This document shows positions 43,463 through 52,308 of a stretch of 64,000 nt of DNA, piece after piece. The stretch comes from Orrella dioscoreae (lineage in GTDB: Bacteria > Pseudomonadota > Gammaproteobacteria > Burkholderiales > Burkholderiaceae_B): positions 3,224,001 through 3,288,000 of the forward strand of contig NZ_LT907988.1 of the NCBI RefSeq assembly GCF_900089455.2, written 5' to 3'. The stretch's first letter is position 1. Each line of letters opens with the position of its first letter. A program made the translations under genes and the position numbers. Under the pieces are notes generated by a model, which was not told where the DNA came from, made no database searches, and saw only the letters and a program-made list of their open reading frames with translations.

Positions 43463-44269
43463 TCAGTCGCAGCGCGCGCTCATGCCGCCGTCCACCACCA
43501 ACTCGGTACCGGTGATGAAACGCGCTTCGTCCGACGCCAGGAACAGCGCCGCGTTGGCGGTGTCGCGCCCATCTCCCATGAAAGGCAGCGGAATGCGTTT
43601 CTGGCGGCGGGCCAGCAAGGCCTCGACGTCGCCGCCGCTTTGCATGCGCGCAAGATTGGCCTCGACCAGCGGCGTGTGCATCTGGCCCGGCACCACGGCA
43701 TTGATGCGGATGCGCCTGGCCGCATACTCCACGGCCACGACACGGGCGAACTGGATGACGCCGGCCTTGGCCGCCGCATAGCCGACCTGCGCCGCGCCGG
43801 TCCAGCGGATGCCGGAGGTGGACGCGATATTGACGATGGCGCCGCCCCCCCTTGCCTCCATGACCGGCATCACGTGCTTGCAGCTCATGAACACGGTCTT
43901 GAGATTCAGGTCGATCTGGCGGTCCCAGTCCGCCTCGGACAGCTGGACGGGGCCTCCTGGAACAGGCGCGCCCACGTTGTTCACAAGGATGTCGATACCG
44001 CCGAAAGCCGCCACGCAATCCCGCACCATGCCGGCCAGCGCCTCGCTGTCCATCACATCGCAGCGATAGGGCCGTGCGTCGCCGCCCGCCTCGCGGATGC
44101 GCGCCAGCGTTTCCTCCATGGCGGCCAGGTCGCGATCCACCGCGAAAACGCGCGCGCCTTCCTGCGCGAAACGGTGCGCAATCGCGCGGCCGTTGCCCCA
44201 CCCAGGCCCGACGCAACCCGCGCCCGTCACGATCGCCACCTTGCCCTGCAAACGGCCTGCCTGCGCCAT
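43463..44269 (-). CDS. SDR-family oxidoreductase with extended GWGNGR coenzyme loop (copy 1)
   Basis: 268-residue short-chain dehydrogenase. The coenzyme-binding loop reads TGAGCVGPGWGNGRAIA (about 14-30), longer than the usual TGxxxGIG form, then NNVGAP (normally NNAG), catalytic Ser in NIASTSG and Tyr/Lys in GYAAAKAG, C-terminal TGTELVVDGGMSARCD. It is clearly paralogous to the next SDR upstream, which shares the same loop; the pair may act on successive or stereoisomeric intermediates. ATG at 44269 follows GGGAGA. Confidence 0.9.
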   Translation of the reverse strand: MAQAGRLQGKVAIVTGAGCVGPGWGNGRAIAHRFAQEGARVFAVDRDLAAMEETLARIREAGGDARPYRCDVMDSEALAGMVRDCVAAFGGIDILVNNVGAPVPGGPVQLSEADWDRQIDLNLKTVFMSCKHVMPVMEARGGGAIVNIASTSGIRWTGAAQVGYAAAKAGVIQFARVVAVEYAARRIRINAVVPGQMHTPLVEANLARMQSGGDVEALLARRQKRIPLPFMGDGRDTANAALFLASDEARFITGTELVVDGGMSARCD

Positions 44270-44295
44270 GGCTGTCTCCCTGGTCCTGACCTGCG

Positions 44296-45090
44296 TCAAC
44301 GGGTGGCCTGCACCAGCCCGCCATCCACCACGATCTCCTGCCCGGTGATGTAGCGGCTTTCGTCCGCGGCCAGGAACAGCACGGCGTGCGCGACGTCCCA
44401 GGCATCCCCCATGCGTCCCATCGGCACCTGGTTGTGGCGGTGGGCGACGAAGCCCTCGAAATCGCCGCCCGCGTATTTATCGGCCAGGCGCTGCACCAGC
44501 GGCGTGAACACCAGGCCCGGCACCACGCTGTTCAGCCGCACGCCGCGCGGGGCATACATGACCGCGGTGGTCCGGGTCATCTGCATCAACGCCGCCTTGC
44601 CCGCCGCATAGGCCACCTGGGGCTTGCCGACATACCGCAGGCCAGCCACCGACGAGATGTTGACGACCGAACCCTGCGCCTGCTTTTCCATGATGGGCAG
44701 CACGGCCTTGCATGCCAGGTAGGCGGACTTCACGTTGACGTCGAACTGTTCGTCCCAGGTGGCCTCGTCCATCTCCACCGGTCCGCCAGGCTCGGAACGG
44801 CCCACGTTGTTCACCAGGATGTCGATGCGGCCATGCGCGGCCATGCACGCGGCCACCATGCGTTCCACATCCTCGTGGCGTGTGGCGTCCGCCTGCACCA
44901 CCTCGGCGTGTCCACCCTCTTTCCGGATGAGATCCCGCGTCGCTTCCGCCGCCGCCAGGTCCATGTCGCTGCCGAACACCGTCGCCCCCTGACGCGCCAG
45001 CAGCACCGCGATCGTGCGGCCATTGCCCCACCCTTCCCCGCGCGTGCCGCAACCGGTCACCAGCGCCACTTTCCCATCCAGCCTCAGCAT
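44296..45090 (-). CDS. SDR-family oxidoreductase with extended GWGNGR coenzyme loop (copy 2)
   Basis: 264-residue short-chain dehydrogenase with TGCGTRGEGWGNGRTIA (about 12-28), NNVGRSEPGG, catalytic Ser in NISSVAG, Tyr/Lys in AYAAGKAA and C-terminal TGQEIVVDGGLVQATR. The sister gene 26 bases downstream is similar throughout. ATG at 45090 follows AGGAGA. It is first in the SDR–SDR–Bug unit and divergent from the LysR gene. Confidence 0.9.
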   Translation of the reverse strand: MLRLDGKVALVTGCGTRGEGWGNGRTIAVLLARQGATVFGSDMDLAAAEATRDLIRKEGGHAEVVQADATRHEDVERMVAACMAAHGRIDILVNNVGRSEPGGPVEMDEATWDEQFDVNVKSAYLACKAVLPIMEKQAQGSVVNISSVAGLRYVGKPQVAYAAGKAALMQMTRTTAVMYAPRGVRLNSVVPGLVFTPLVQRLADKYAGGDFEGFVAHRHNQVPMGRMGDAWDVAHAVLFLAADESRYITGQEIVVDGGLVQATR

Positions 45091-45177
45091 CCTGTCTCCT
45101 GCCTGTTCAGCCTGTTGATTTTGCGGCGCAGCATGGGCGCCCTCATCGCGATCGAATGTGTGCACCTATAGTAGGAG

Positions 45178-45213
45178 GCGGTCCGCGCAGGCGGAAATTC
45201 ATTTTGCGACCGC
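45178..45213. promoter_or_regulatory. GCGGTC…GACCGC dyad, candidate LysR operator
   Basis: Six-base inverted repeat GCGGTC (45178-45183) and GACCGC (45208-45213) in the 140-base gap between the divergent SDR and LysR starts, just before the LysR ATG. Confidence 0.35.
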
Positions 45214-45230
45214 ATTGATGGGGGATAGGC

Positions 45231-46190
45231 ATGAATCTTTCGCCGCGCCAATTGAAGATCTTCGTCTCGCTCGCGCACTCGTTGAATTTCAGCCAGACGG
45301 CCGACGCCTTCTGCGTGACGCAACCCACCATGAGCAAGCTGATCCGCGAGATCGAGGAGGAAGTCGGCGCGCGGCTCTTCGAGCGGACGACACGCAGCGT
45401 GCAGCTCACGCCGGAAGGCGACGCCTTGCTGGAGGTGGCCACGCGCGTGAGCAATGCCTTCGAGCAAGGCATCACGGAACTGGAGGAAGTGGCGCGCAAT
45501 CATGCGCAACGCCTGTCGGTCGCCGCCCTGCCCACCCTGGCGGCCATGCTGCTGCCGCCCCTGGTGCGCAAGCTGCGCGAGCAGACGCCCAACGCCTTCA
45601 TCCGCGTGCACGACGTCTTCACCGATACGGCGCTGGACCTGCTGCGCACGCGGCAGGCCGACCTGGCGCTGACGGGCCTGGACGTCATCCACAAGGACCT
45701 CGCCTATGAGGAAATCCTGCAGGAGCGCTTCGTGCTGCTCTCGCGCCGCGAGGATGCCCGGCCGGGCGGCCTGGACGCGTGGTCGGTGCCGGCGCTGGAT
45801 GCCTTGCCGCTCATCGCCATGCCGCAAGGCACGGGCACGCGACGCGTGGTGGAAACCGCCTTCCTGAAGAAAGGCGTGGCTTTCCGCCCCGTCATGGAGT
45901 TGCGCAACCTCAACGCCATCGGCAAGTTCGTCAAGGCAGGTTGCGGCCATTCGCTGCTGCCCCTGTCGGGCGCCGAACTCATCCTGGACGAGACGCTGGC
46001 CATCACGCCGCTGCGCGGCGCGCCCGAACGCACGCTGGGCATCGCCACGCGCCGGGAGGCGGGCCTGCCAGCCCTGGCCGAGGCCATGATCGTCGCCGTC
46101 CGGGAAGCAGCCTGGGTCCGGCAGGCAAGGCCCGAGGCGCCGGACTTGCATGTGCCCCGCACATCCCAATCCTGCGAAAAACTCAATTGA
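45231..46190 (+). CDS. LysR-family regulator, divergent from SDR–SDR–Bug unit
   Basis: 319 residues. HTH MNLSPRQLKIFVSLAHSLNFSQTADAFCVTQPTMSKLIREIEEEVG-type (1-48) and effector domain from about 90 (LSVAALPTLAAMLLPPLVRKLREQTPNAFIRVHD). The AHSLNFSQTADAFCVTQPTMSKLI form is close to the GbpR/aromatic-type group. It probably regulates the divergent Bug/SDR genes. Only 140 bases separate the starts. Confidence 0.9.
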   Translation: MNLSPRQLKIFVSLAHSLNFSQTADAFCVTQPTMSKLIREIEEEVGARLFERTTRSVQLTPEGDALLEVATRVSNAFEQGITELEEVARNHAQRLSVAALPTLAAMLLPPLVRKLREQTPNAFIRVHDVFTDTALDLLRTRQADLALTGLDVIHKDLAYEEILQERFVLLSRREDARPGGLDAWSVPALDALPLIAMPQGTGTRRVVETAFLKKGVAFRPVMELRNLNAIGKFVKAGCGHSLLPLSGAELILDETLAITPLRGAPERTLGIATRREAGLPALAEAMIVAVREAAWVRQARPEAPDLHVPRTSQSCEKLN

Positions 46191-46317
46191 GTCTGGACAT
46201 CATCCTGGGCATGCTGGGGCCCGTCAGCCTGCCGTCCCTTGCCGCAATGCCCACAATGCCCTCCTGCGCCACGCCCCCCCCCATCAGCCACGCGCCGTGG
46301 TCCAGCCCGGCAAAGGC

Positions 46318-46968
46318 ATGGGCATCGCTTGCGCCCTGCTGGTCGTGGCACTCTTCTCCGGCTTTACGCTCGTGTCCCGCCTGGGCTTCACCCGTTCGCC
46401 GCTCACCCTGCCCGACATTGCCGCGTTGCGCTTCGGCGTGGCCGGCCTCCTGATGCTGCCCGTGCTCTGGCATTACGGGCTGCGCGGGCTCGCCCTTCGT
46501 CGCGCGATCCTGCTGGCTTTCCTGGGCGGCCTGGGTTTCGCGCTCTTCGCGTACGCCGGTTTCCTGATGGCCCCCGCCAGCCACGGCGCGGCGCTCCTGC
46601 ACGGCACCCTGCCCCTCACCACCTTCCTGGCGGCCATGCTGCTCACGGGCGCCAAGGCCGGTGCCGCCAAGCGCCTGGGACTCGCCCTGATCGGCATCGG
46701 CGTCGCGGCCATGGCCTGGGACAGCCTGCTCGGCGCCTCGTCGCGACAGTTGCTGGGGGACGCGGCGCTGGTCTGCGCATCGCTGTGCTGGTCTTTCTAT
46801 GCCGTGACCGCGCGGCGCCTGGGACTGGCGCCCGCGCATGCCGCCGCCGTACCTTGCCTGACCACGGTGCTGGCCGTGGCCGTGCTGGGGGAAATGCCAT
46901 CGACCACCGCGTGGACGGGTGTCGCCGTGGTCACCGCGGGCATGGCGGTGGCGCTGCGTGGGAAATAA
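46318..46968 (+). CDS. DMT (EamA) family transporter, internally shortened
   Basis: 216 residues from the ATG at 46318 (GTG at 46297 also possible). EamA marks are present: ALFSGFTLVSRLGF, LPDIAALRFGVAGLLMLPVLW, ASHGAALLHGTLPLTTFLAAMLL and RLGLALIGIGVAAMA. In the second repeat, LGLAPAHAAAVPCLTTVLAVAVLGEMPS joins two parts that in full-length relatives are separated by about 60 residues (roughly two helices). The frame is otherwise intact. Either a recent in-frame deletion left a non-functional protein or a compact variant. Normal members have about 290 residues and ten helices. Confidence 0.7.
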   Translation: MGIACALLVVALFSGFTLVSRLGFTRSPLTLPDIAALRFGVAGLLMLPVLWHYGLRGLALRRAILLAFLGGLGFALFAYAGFLMAPASHGAALLHGTLPLTTFLAAMLLTGAKAGAAKRLGLALIGIGVAAMAWDSLLGASSRQLLGDAALVCASLCWSFYAVTARRLGLAPAHAAAVPCLTTVLAVAVLGEMPSTTAWTGVAVVTAGMAVALRGK

Positions 46969-47063
46969 CGCGCCGCGGGCAAGCCGCGAGGGATGAAACC
47001 TCCCCGCCAAGCGTCACGCATACAGGCCGTCCCCTCGGACGGCCATGTCTGCATGAGGAAGTC

Positions 47064-47222
47064 ATGGATGTCTACGCAATCGGGATGCTGCTGATCGCGC
47101 TGAGTTGCGCCTACGCCGCCTGGGCCGCCCCACGGGTCGGCGCGGAAAGGCGCGATGCCTGGCTGCTGGCCGGCACCGCCGCGGCGCTGGGAACGGGAGG
47201 CGGGGTGTTGAGCGTGCTGTAG
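47064..47222 (+). CDS. Small membrane protein, 52 residues
   Basis: Not recognised. Starts MDVYAIGMLLIALSCAYAAW (helix 1, about 3-21), a polar loop (PRVGAERRDA) and a second helix (AWLLAGTAAALGTGGGVL). ATG at 47064 follows TGAGGAAG. Size and two-helix hairpin suggest a small inner-membrane protein; nothing in the context points to a function. Confidence 0.5.
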   Translation: MDVYAIGMLLIALSCAYAAWAAPRVGAERRDAWLLAGTAAALGTGGGVLSVL

Positions 47223-47276
47223 TGCGCCAGCCCTGCGGCTGCCCCGCGCAAGCGGGACCCAAGCAGGGCGGATCGG

Positions 47277-47313
47277 CAAAAAAAAGGGCGGCACCGACAG
47301 GTTGCCGCCCTTT
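47277..47313 (-). terminator. Intrinsic terminator of the TerC–CBS gene
   Basis: Perfect 11-base stem AAAGGGCGGCA/TGCCGCCCTTT (47283-47293 with 47303-47313), followed on the minus strand by a run of eight T. Strong minus-strand terminator 16 bases after the gene. Confidence 0.85.
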
Positions 47314-47328
47314 CCACGTTCCGCCCGA

Positions 47329-48897
47329 TCAGTGTTGAGGCCGCGCCGCCTGCCTGGCGGTCACCTGCTCGATGCGCAGGTGGCTGCGGCGGCTGACCTG
47401 GAATTCCCATTCTCGCCAGGCCAGCACTTCCCCTTCCTCGGGAATGCGGCCACCCAGGCGCAGCAGGCATCCCGCCAGCGTCGTGTCGTCCGGGAAGTCG
47501 TCACGCAGCTCGGGGGCATCCAGCAGGCGCGCGGCTTCATCCACCGACAACCTGCCTGACAGCAGCCACGACCCATCGGGCTGCGCCGTGCTGTCGGCGC
47601 CGTCGGCATCGTGCTCGGGCAGGTCTCCGGCCACGGCCTCCAGGATGTCCATGGGCGTGACCAGGCCCGCGCAGCCACCGTGCTCGTCCACCACGATCAG
47701 CATGTGCTCGCGGCTTTGGCGCACTTCCTCCACCAGCCTGATCACCGGCATCGCATCCGTCACGAAGCGTGGCGGACGCGCCAGTGCCACCAGGTCGAGC
47801 GCACCGGGCTGCGTGATGGCCTGCATCGCGTCCTTGAAGTGCAGCACGCCGATCACGTTCGAGGCATCGCCATCGCACAGCGGCAGCCGCGAATGGCCCG
47901 AGGCGAACTTGCGCAACACGTCCTCGGACGTATCGCGCACGCCCAGCCAGACCATGTCGCGGCGCGGCACCATGATGGCGTCGACGCTGCGCGCGCCCAT
48001 CTCCAGCACGCGTTCGACCATGGTGCTTTCCTCGGGCGCGAAGACCGGCAGATCGTCCTCGGGCAGCGCCACGACGCTGTCGTCCAGTTCATCCTGCTTG
48101 GCGCGGCGCGAGCGGCGTCCGCCCAGCAGCGCCAGCACGGCGTGGGCCGTGCGCTCGCGCCGGCCCATGGCGCTGACGCGGCGCAGGCGGTTGCGCTGCG
48201 CCAGCTGGTTGAAGCATTCGATCAGGATCGCGAAGCCGATCGCGGCGTACAGATAGCCCTTGGGCACATGGAAGCCCAGGCCTTCGGCCACGAGGCTGAA
48301 GCCGATCATCAGCAGCAGGCCCAGGCACAGCACGATCACCGTGGGATGGCGGCCCACGAAGCGCACCAGCGGCTTGCTGGCGGCCACCATGACGATCATG
48401 GCCACGATGACGGCGGTCATCATGATGCTGAGCTCGTCGACCATGCCCACGGCGGTGATCACCGAGTCCAGCGAAAACACCGCGTCCAGCACGACGATCT
48501 GGGCGATCACCTGGAAGAAGGAGGCGTATTGCGCCGAGCCGCTCTTGCCATGCGTCGCGCCCTCGACCCGCTCGTGCAGTTCGGTCGTGGCCTTGTAGAG
48601 CAGGAAGGCGCCCCCGAAGAACAGGATGAGATCCCGTCCCGAGAACGAATGCCCGAACACCGAGAAGAGCGGCGCGGTCAGCGTGACGATCCAGGCAATA
48701 CTGGCCAGCAAGCCCAGGCGCATGATCAGCGCCAGCGACAGGCCGATCAGGCGCGCGCGGTCGCGTTGGTGTTCGGGGAGTTTCTCCGCCAGGATGGCGA
48801 TGAAGACGAGGTTGTCGATCCCCAGGACGATTTCCAGGACAATCAGGGTTGCCAGGCCGAGCCACGCAGTGGGGTCGGACATCCAGTCAAACAGCAT
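47329..48897 (-). CDS. TerC-family membrane protein with CBS and CorC/HlyC domains
   Basis: 522 residues. N-terminal TerC domain with about seven helices ([54 protein letters not shown]; the two acidic motifs are metal-binding in TerC), a CBS pair (about 300-420; [50 protein letters not shown]) and a C-terminal transporter-associated domain ([14 protein letters not shown]). YegH/YoaE-type architecture. TerC proteins take part in metal export (manganese) during protein secretion; the substrate here is not certain. An intrinsic terminator follows. Confidence 0.9.
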   Translation of the reverse strand: MLFDWMSDPTAWLGLATLIVLEIVLGIDNLVFIAILAEKLPEHQRDRARLIGLSLALIMRLGLLASIAWIVTLTAPLFSVFGHSFSGRDLILFFGGAFLLYKATTELHERVEGATHGKSGSAQYASFFQVIAQIVVLDAVFSLDSVITAVGMVDELSIMMTAVIVAMIVMVAASKPLVRFVGRHPTVIVLCLGLLLMIGFSLVAEGLGFHVPKGYLYAAIGFAILIECFNQLAQRNRLRRVSAMGRRERTAHAVLALLGGRRSRRAKQDELDDSVVALPEDDLPVFAPEESTMVERVLEMGARSVDAIMVPRRDMVWLGVRDTSEDVLRKFASGHSRLPLCDGDASNVIGVLHFKDAMQAITQPGALDLVALARPPRFVTDAMPVIRLVEEVRQSREHMLIVVDEHGGCAGLVTPMDILEAVAGDLPEHDADGADSTAQPDGSWLLSGRLSVDEAARLLDAPELRDDFPDDTTLAGCLLRLGGRIPEEGEVLAWREWEFQVSRRSHLRIEQVTARQAARPQH

Positions 48898-48930
48898 GTT
48901 GCGGTTTTCCTTGCGTTGTTATTGTGGTCA

Positions 48931-49794
48931 TCAGTGCACGGCGGGGACGGCGGGCGCCAGCCGCTGTGCCATCACGCTCAATTCGGGCTCGGGCAGGTTG
49001 CCTGCCAGCGCATAGACCCATTGCCCCTTGCGCCAGTACACGACGCTGGTGTCCTCGGCGCGGGAGCGTCCCTGCTCCAGGGCAGCCGCCGCGCCGGGCT
49101 GCGGCGCGCGCGCGGCGAAGACCGACACCATGCGCGCGGGCACGGCCTCGAGCGCCCAGTCCGGCCCCGCGTCGGGAACCACGTCGAGCGTCACCTCGAC
49201 GCCAGGGCCATTGCTGGCCGGGAAGACCTGCACGTCGCGGATCAGCCAATCGGCGGGCAGCGCGGGCATCTGGATGCCCAGGCTGCGCAGGATCTCGTCG
49301 GTGTCCAGCACCGGCACGTCTGGCTGCGAGACCATGGCGGCGCGGGCCACCGCCGTGCGGTGCGCGCGTACCGCATCGTCCACGACACTGGGATGCGCAT
49401 GCAGGGCGGGCGTGGCGCCCTGCCCCTGCCACGCCGCGTAACCCGCGTGGCCAGTCCAGCCCGCCGTCAGCATGACCATGGCCACGGCCGCGGGCCGCAG
49501 GCGGCGCGACCAGCGCGCCCGCGTGTGGGCCCGTTGCAGCCGCCCGGCCAGCATGTCGGCCGACGCGCCGCCATGGCGCGCCGCGCCCGGGCCGGCGCAG
49601 GCCGCTTCCCGGGTGGCGGCCAGGCGCAGGGCATCGCGGATTTCCAGGTCGGCCATGACACGCGTGGCTGCCTCGGGCGTGCGCGCCAGATACCCCTGCA
49701 CCACGATGCGGCGCTCCAGGTCGAGTTGTTCGTCCAGGTACGCGTCGATATCGAACTCGGTGATCGCGTCGGTGTCGTGGTCGGATTCAGCCAT
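48931..49794 (-). CDS. Anti-sigma factor-like membrane protein
   Basis: About 287 residues. A helical N-terminal part resembling the sigma-binding domain of zinc-free anti-sigma factors (DAITEFDIDAYLDEQLDLERRIVVQGYLA), one transmembrane helix (about 105-123; LRPAAVAMVMLTAGWTGHAGYA) and an extracytoplasmic domain of about 165 residues not matching a known family. The ATG at 49794 is preferred: GGAGG sits five bases upstream. The gene overlaps the ECF sigma gene by eight bases, the standard sigma/anti-sigma pairing. Confidence 0.75.
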   Translation of the reverse strand: MAESDHDTDAITEFDIDAYLDEQLDLERRIVVQGYLARTPEAATRVMADLEIRDALRLAATREAACAGPGAARHGGASADMLAGRLQRAHTRARWSRRLRPAAVAMVMLTAGWTGHAGYAAWQGQGATPALHAHPSVVDDAVRAHRTAVARAAMVSQPDVPVLDTDEILRSLGIQMPALPADWLIRDVQVFPASNGPGVEVTLDVVPDAGPDWALEAVPARMVSVFAARAPQPGAAAALEQGRSRAEDTSVVYWRKGQWVYALAGNLPEPELSVMAQRLAPAVPAVH

Positions 49795-50332
49795 CATCGC
49801 CTCCAACTAGTTTGAGATGCTTGGACTCGGCTGCCTGCCCGCGCGGACGCACGGGTGCCTCCATGGCCCGCAAGGCCGCGCGTGCGCGGCCCAGCCTGGA
49901 CATGAGCGTGCCAATGGGAACATCGAGGACGTCGGCGGCCGCCTGGTAGGACAAGCCTTCGATGGCCACCAGGTGCAGCGCCTCGCGCTGGTCCGCCGAC
50001 AGGCGCAGGAACGCCTGCTGCAGCTGCCGCAGGCGCACCGCGTGCTCTTGCGCGGGCGGGGTTGCGATATCGGCAACCTCGTCCAGGCTCACGGCCTGGC
50101 GCGCCGGATGCTGGCGCCGGCGCCAGTCGCTGATGAAGGTGTGGTGCAGGATCGCCATGAGCCACCCGCGCACGTTTTCCACTTTGCCGATCTTGCCGCG
50201 CTGCGCATAGGCGCGCGCCAGGCCTTCCTGGACCAGGTCTTCGGCGTCGTGGGGGTTGCGCGCCAGGGTCAAGGCATAGCGGCGCAGGAGGGGAAGGTGA
50301 TCCTTGATGTGTCGAGGAGGAGGGTCGTCCAT
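49787..50332 (-). CDS. ECF sigma factor
   Basis: 181-residue sigma-70-like protein. Region 2: LPLLRRYALTLARNPHDAEDLVQEGLARAYAQ (about 13-44) and VRGWLMAILHHTFISDWRRRQ; region 4: LSADQREALHLVAIEGLSYQAAADVLDVPIGTLMSRLGRARAAL (about 110-153). It should direct RNA polymerase to a small stress regulon and be held in check by the anti-sigma encoded by the overlapping gene. No target promoter is identified. The start is taken at ATG 50332. Confidence 0.9.
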   Translation of the reverse strand: MDDPPPRHIKDHLPLLRRYALTLARNPHDAEDLVQEGLARAYAQRGKIGKVENVRGWLMAILHHTFISDWRRRQHPARQAVSLDEVADIATPPAQEHAVRLRQLQQAFLRLSADQREALHLVAIEGLSYQAAADVLDVPIGTLMSRLGRARAALRAMEAPVRPRGQAAESKHLKLVGGDDG

Positions 50333-50422
50333 GAGGATAGGAACGCACGAAGCGCGGACTTAATCCGCGGTTTTACTTTTTGTTTCAATGCCGCCACAAG
50401 ATGGCAAATCCGATCCGGACAA

Positions 50423-50438
50423 CTGTATATTTATACAG
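50423..50438. promoter_or_regulatory. LexA (SOS) box upstream of the SH3-repeat gene
   Basis: CTGTATATTTATACAG, a palindrome with the CTGT-N8-ACAG LexA form (15 of 16 matches to CTGTATATATATACAG). It includes a TATACA -10-like element. Downstream 75 bases begins the SH3-repeat protein. Confidence 0.75.
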
Positions 50439-50512
50439 TTAAAAGCCGTTACCCAAGCTCCCCGACCCTCCTTGTCTCCCACATTTTTCCCAATTCACCA
50501 AGCTTCGCCCCC

Positions 50513-50872
50513 GTGCTTTTTCTCGTGCTCCGCCCCCACCGCAGTGACCATCCCGATCCCATCGCGTTCACGGCGGGCACGCAACTGCGCGTGGGTGAAA
50601 CCCATGAGGGCCCCGAAGGATGGGACAACTGGCATTTCTGCCAGACCGACACCCACGCTGGCGGCTGGGTACCGGGACAGATCATCGTCCGCGATGGCGA
50701 CGGCCTCGGGACGGCGCTGGAAGACTACACGGCTCGGGAACTGGATGTGCTGCCGGGCGACATCCTGCAAGGCAACCGCATGCTCAACGGCTGGGTCTGG
50801 TGCCTGCGCGCCGCCGACGAACGCAGCGGCTGGGTGCCTTGCTCGGTACTGCGGCAGGCCAGGATGGACTGA
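50513..50872 (+). CDS. Tandem SH3-like domain protein under a LexA box
   Basis: 119-residue soluble protein with two SH3-like repeats. Repeat 1 (about 20-58) has TQLRVGETHEGPEGWDNWHFC and AGGWVPGQII; repeat 2 (about 66-113) has ALEDYTARELDVLPGD, close to the eukaryotic-type ALYDY motif, and GWVWCLRAADERSGWVP. The only in-frame initiator before the domains is GTG at 50513, with no clear Shine-Dalgarno. A LexA box 75 bases upstream suggests SOS induction. Bacterial variant SH3 proteins of this kind have no firmly assigned role. Confidence 0.65.
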   Translation: MLFLVLRPHRSDHPDPIAFTAGTQLRVGETHEGPEGWDNWHFCQTDTHAGGWVPGQIIVRDGDGLGTALEDYTARELDVLPGDILQGNRMLNGWVWCLRAADERSGWVPCSVLRQARMD

Positions 50873-51016
50873 GGCGGCAAGCACCGGCAATGAAGGCGTA
50901 TCCATTGGTGTCGATCCCATCCCCGGGGCGCGCGGCCGTGCTACGTTTGCACGCGATAACGGGGCCGGAACAAGATGCACGCACTCATGAAGACACGAAC
51001 AAGACAGCGATACGAC

Positions 51017-52189
51017 ATGCGGCGCCTGGCGCTGGCAGCCCTGCTGACGGGACTGCTGCTGGCCGCGGCCCCTGGCGCCCCCGCCCTGGCGCAGGCGGCT
51101 TCCGGCACGGCCGCCGCCGGCAAGGACGTGGTGGATGCCACCGAACTCACCATCGAGGTCCAGGATGAACGCTCGCTGGACTTCCGCATCCTGGTCCCCA
51201 GCGACTTGACGTGGGTGCGCACGCAAGCCGAGGAAAACCGCTTCGATGAATCGGGCACCGTCCGCGACATGCGCCAGCTCTTCGTGGCAGAGAGCGACAA
51301 GCCCGGCCTGCCCACGCTGGCCGTCTATGCCGCCGAAATCCCGCCCGAGCGGGCCGCGCTGGAGATCGGCTACGGCATGCTGTTCGCCTCGGTGTGGGCC
51401 AATCGGGTCGACAGCGTCGATCGCCTGTTCGACGAAGGCGGCGCAGGCATCATGGCCAGCCGCGAGGTCAACGGCCAGACCAAGCGCATGATGATCAACG
51501 TGTGGCGGCGCGGGCTGGCGATCGTCGTCGTGCGCGCCGAAATCGACGACGCGCACGCCGCTGTCTGGATCCCAAGGCTGGAGGAGATGCTGCAGAAATC
51601 CATGGTCTTCGTGAACGAGACGCTGGGCGACGCCCTGGAAGCGTCGATGGAACGGCACGAGATGACGCTGCCGTCAGGCCAGGTCATGCCCTTCCTGATG
51701 CCGCCAGGGTGGAAACCCGTCAAGCCGGTCAAGGCCGGCTTTCCCGCCGTCATGTTCGAGGACAGCACCTATCCCGAGGGCGAACGCGCTGTAGGCGTGT
51801 TCGCGGTGCCCACGAGTGTCATGCAGGAGACCTCGCCCGAAGCCGTGGACCAGGCGGTCGTCGACACCTCCGACCTGCTGCTGCGCAGCTTCAAGCCCGG
51901 GCTGAAGTACCAGCGCGAACGGGTCGAGATGCCTTACACCGCGCCGGGCTTCCAGGACGTGGCCGCGCTGAATGCCTTCTTCGAAGAGCGCCTGATGCCT
52001 GACGGTGAAGGCCCCGAGCGGGATGCCCTGGGTTTCTTCGCCGCGTTGCCCGGCAGCATCCTGGGCTTGTCCACCACCAGCGTGCAGCAGACCGGCATGC
52101 GCGGCATGGGCGCGCGCATGCATGAGCATTTCGTGCGCGAACAGTTGATGACGGCGATGCATGCTTACGGGAAGTCGCAGCAGCGCTAG
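51017..52189 (+). CDS. Secreted protein of unknown function
   Basis: 390 residues from the ATG at 51017 (also in-frame ATGs at 50975 and 50987). A Sec signal peptide (RRLALAALLTGLLLAAAPGAPALAQA) is followed by a globular extracytoplasmic protein with no family recognised. Two parts look alike in pattern (SDLTWVRTQAEENRF…LAVYAAEIPPERAALEIGYG and MPPGWKPVKPVKAGFPAVMF…VGVFAVPTS…SPEAVDQAVVD), suggesting a duplicated domain of about 150 residues. Transcribed alone; converging neighbour 92 bases away is a monooxygenase on the same strand. Confidence 0.7.
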   Translation: MRRLALAALLTGLLLAAAPGAPALAQAASGTAAAGKDVVDATELTIEVQDERSLDFRILVPSDLTWVRTQAEENRFDESGTVRDMRQLFVAESDKPGLPTLAVYAAEIPPERAALEIGYGMLFASVWANRVDSVDRLFDEGGAGIMASREVNGQTKRMMINVWRRGLAIVVVRAEIDDAHAAVWIPRLEEMLQKSMVFVNETLGDALEASMERHEMTLPSGQVMPFLMPPGWKPVKPVKAGFPAVMFEDSTYPEGERAVGVFAVPTSVMQETSPEAVDQAVVDTSDLLLRSFKPGLKYQRERVEMPYTAPGFQDVAALNAFFEERLMPDGEGPERDALGFFAALPGSILGLSTTSVQQTGMRGMGARMHEHFVREQLMTAMHAYGKSQQR

Positions 52190-52308
52190 TCTGCCGGCGG
52201 CGCCGGCGGCGAGACGCGCGGTGTTATAGCCTTATAGCCGTCCTGTCTTTCCCTGCCGCCTGCCCGATGGGATAGGGTGAAGTGTTCAGCCACAGCCCGC
52301 CTCGCCTC

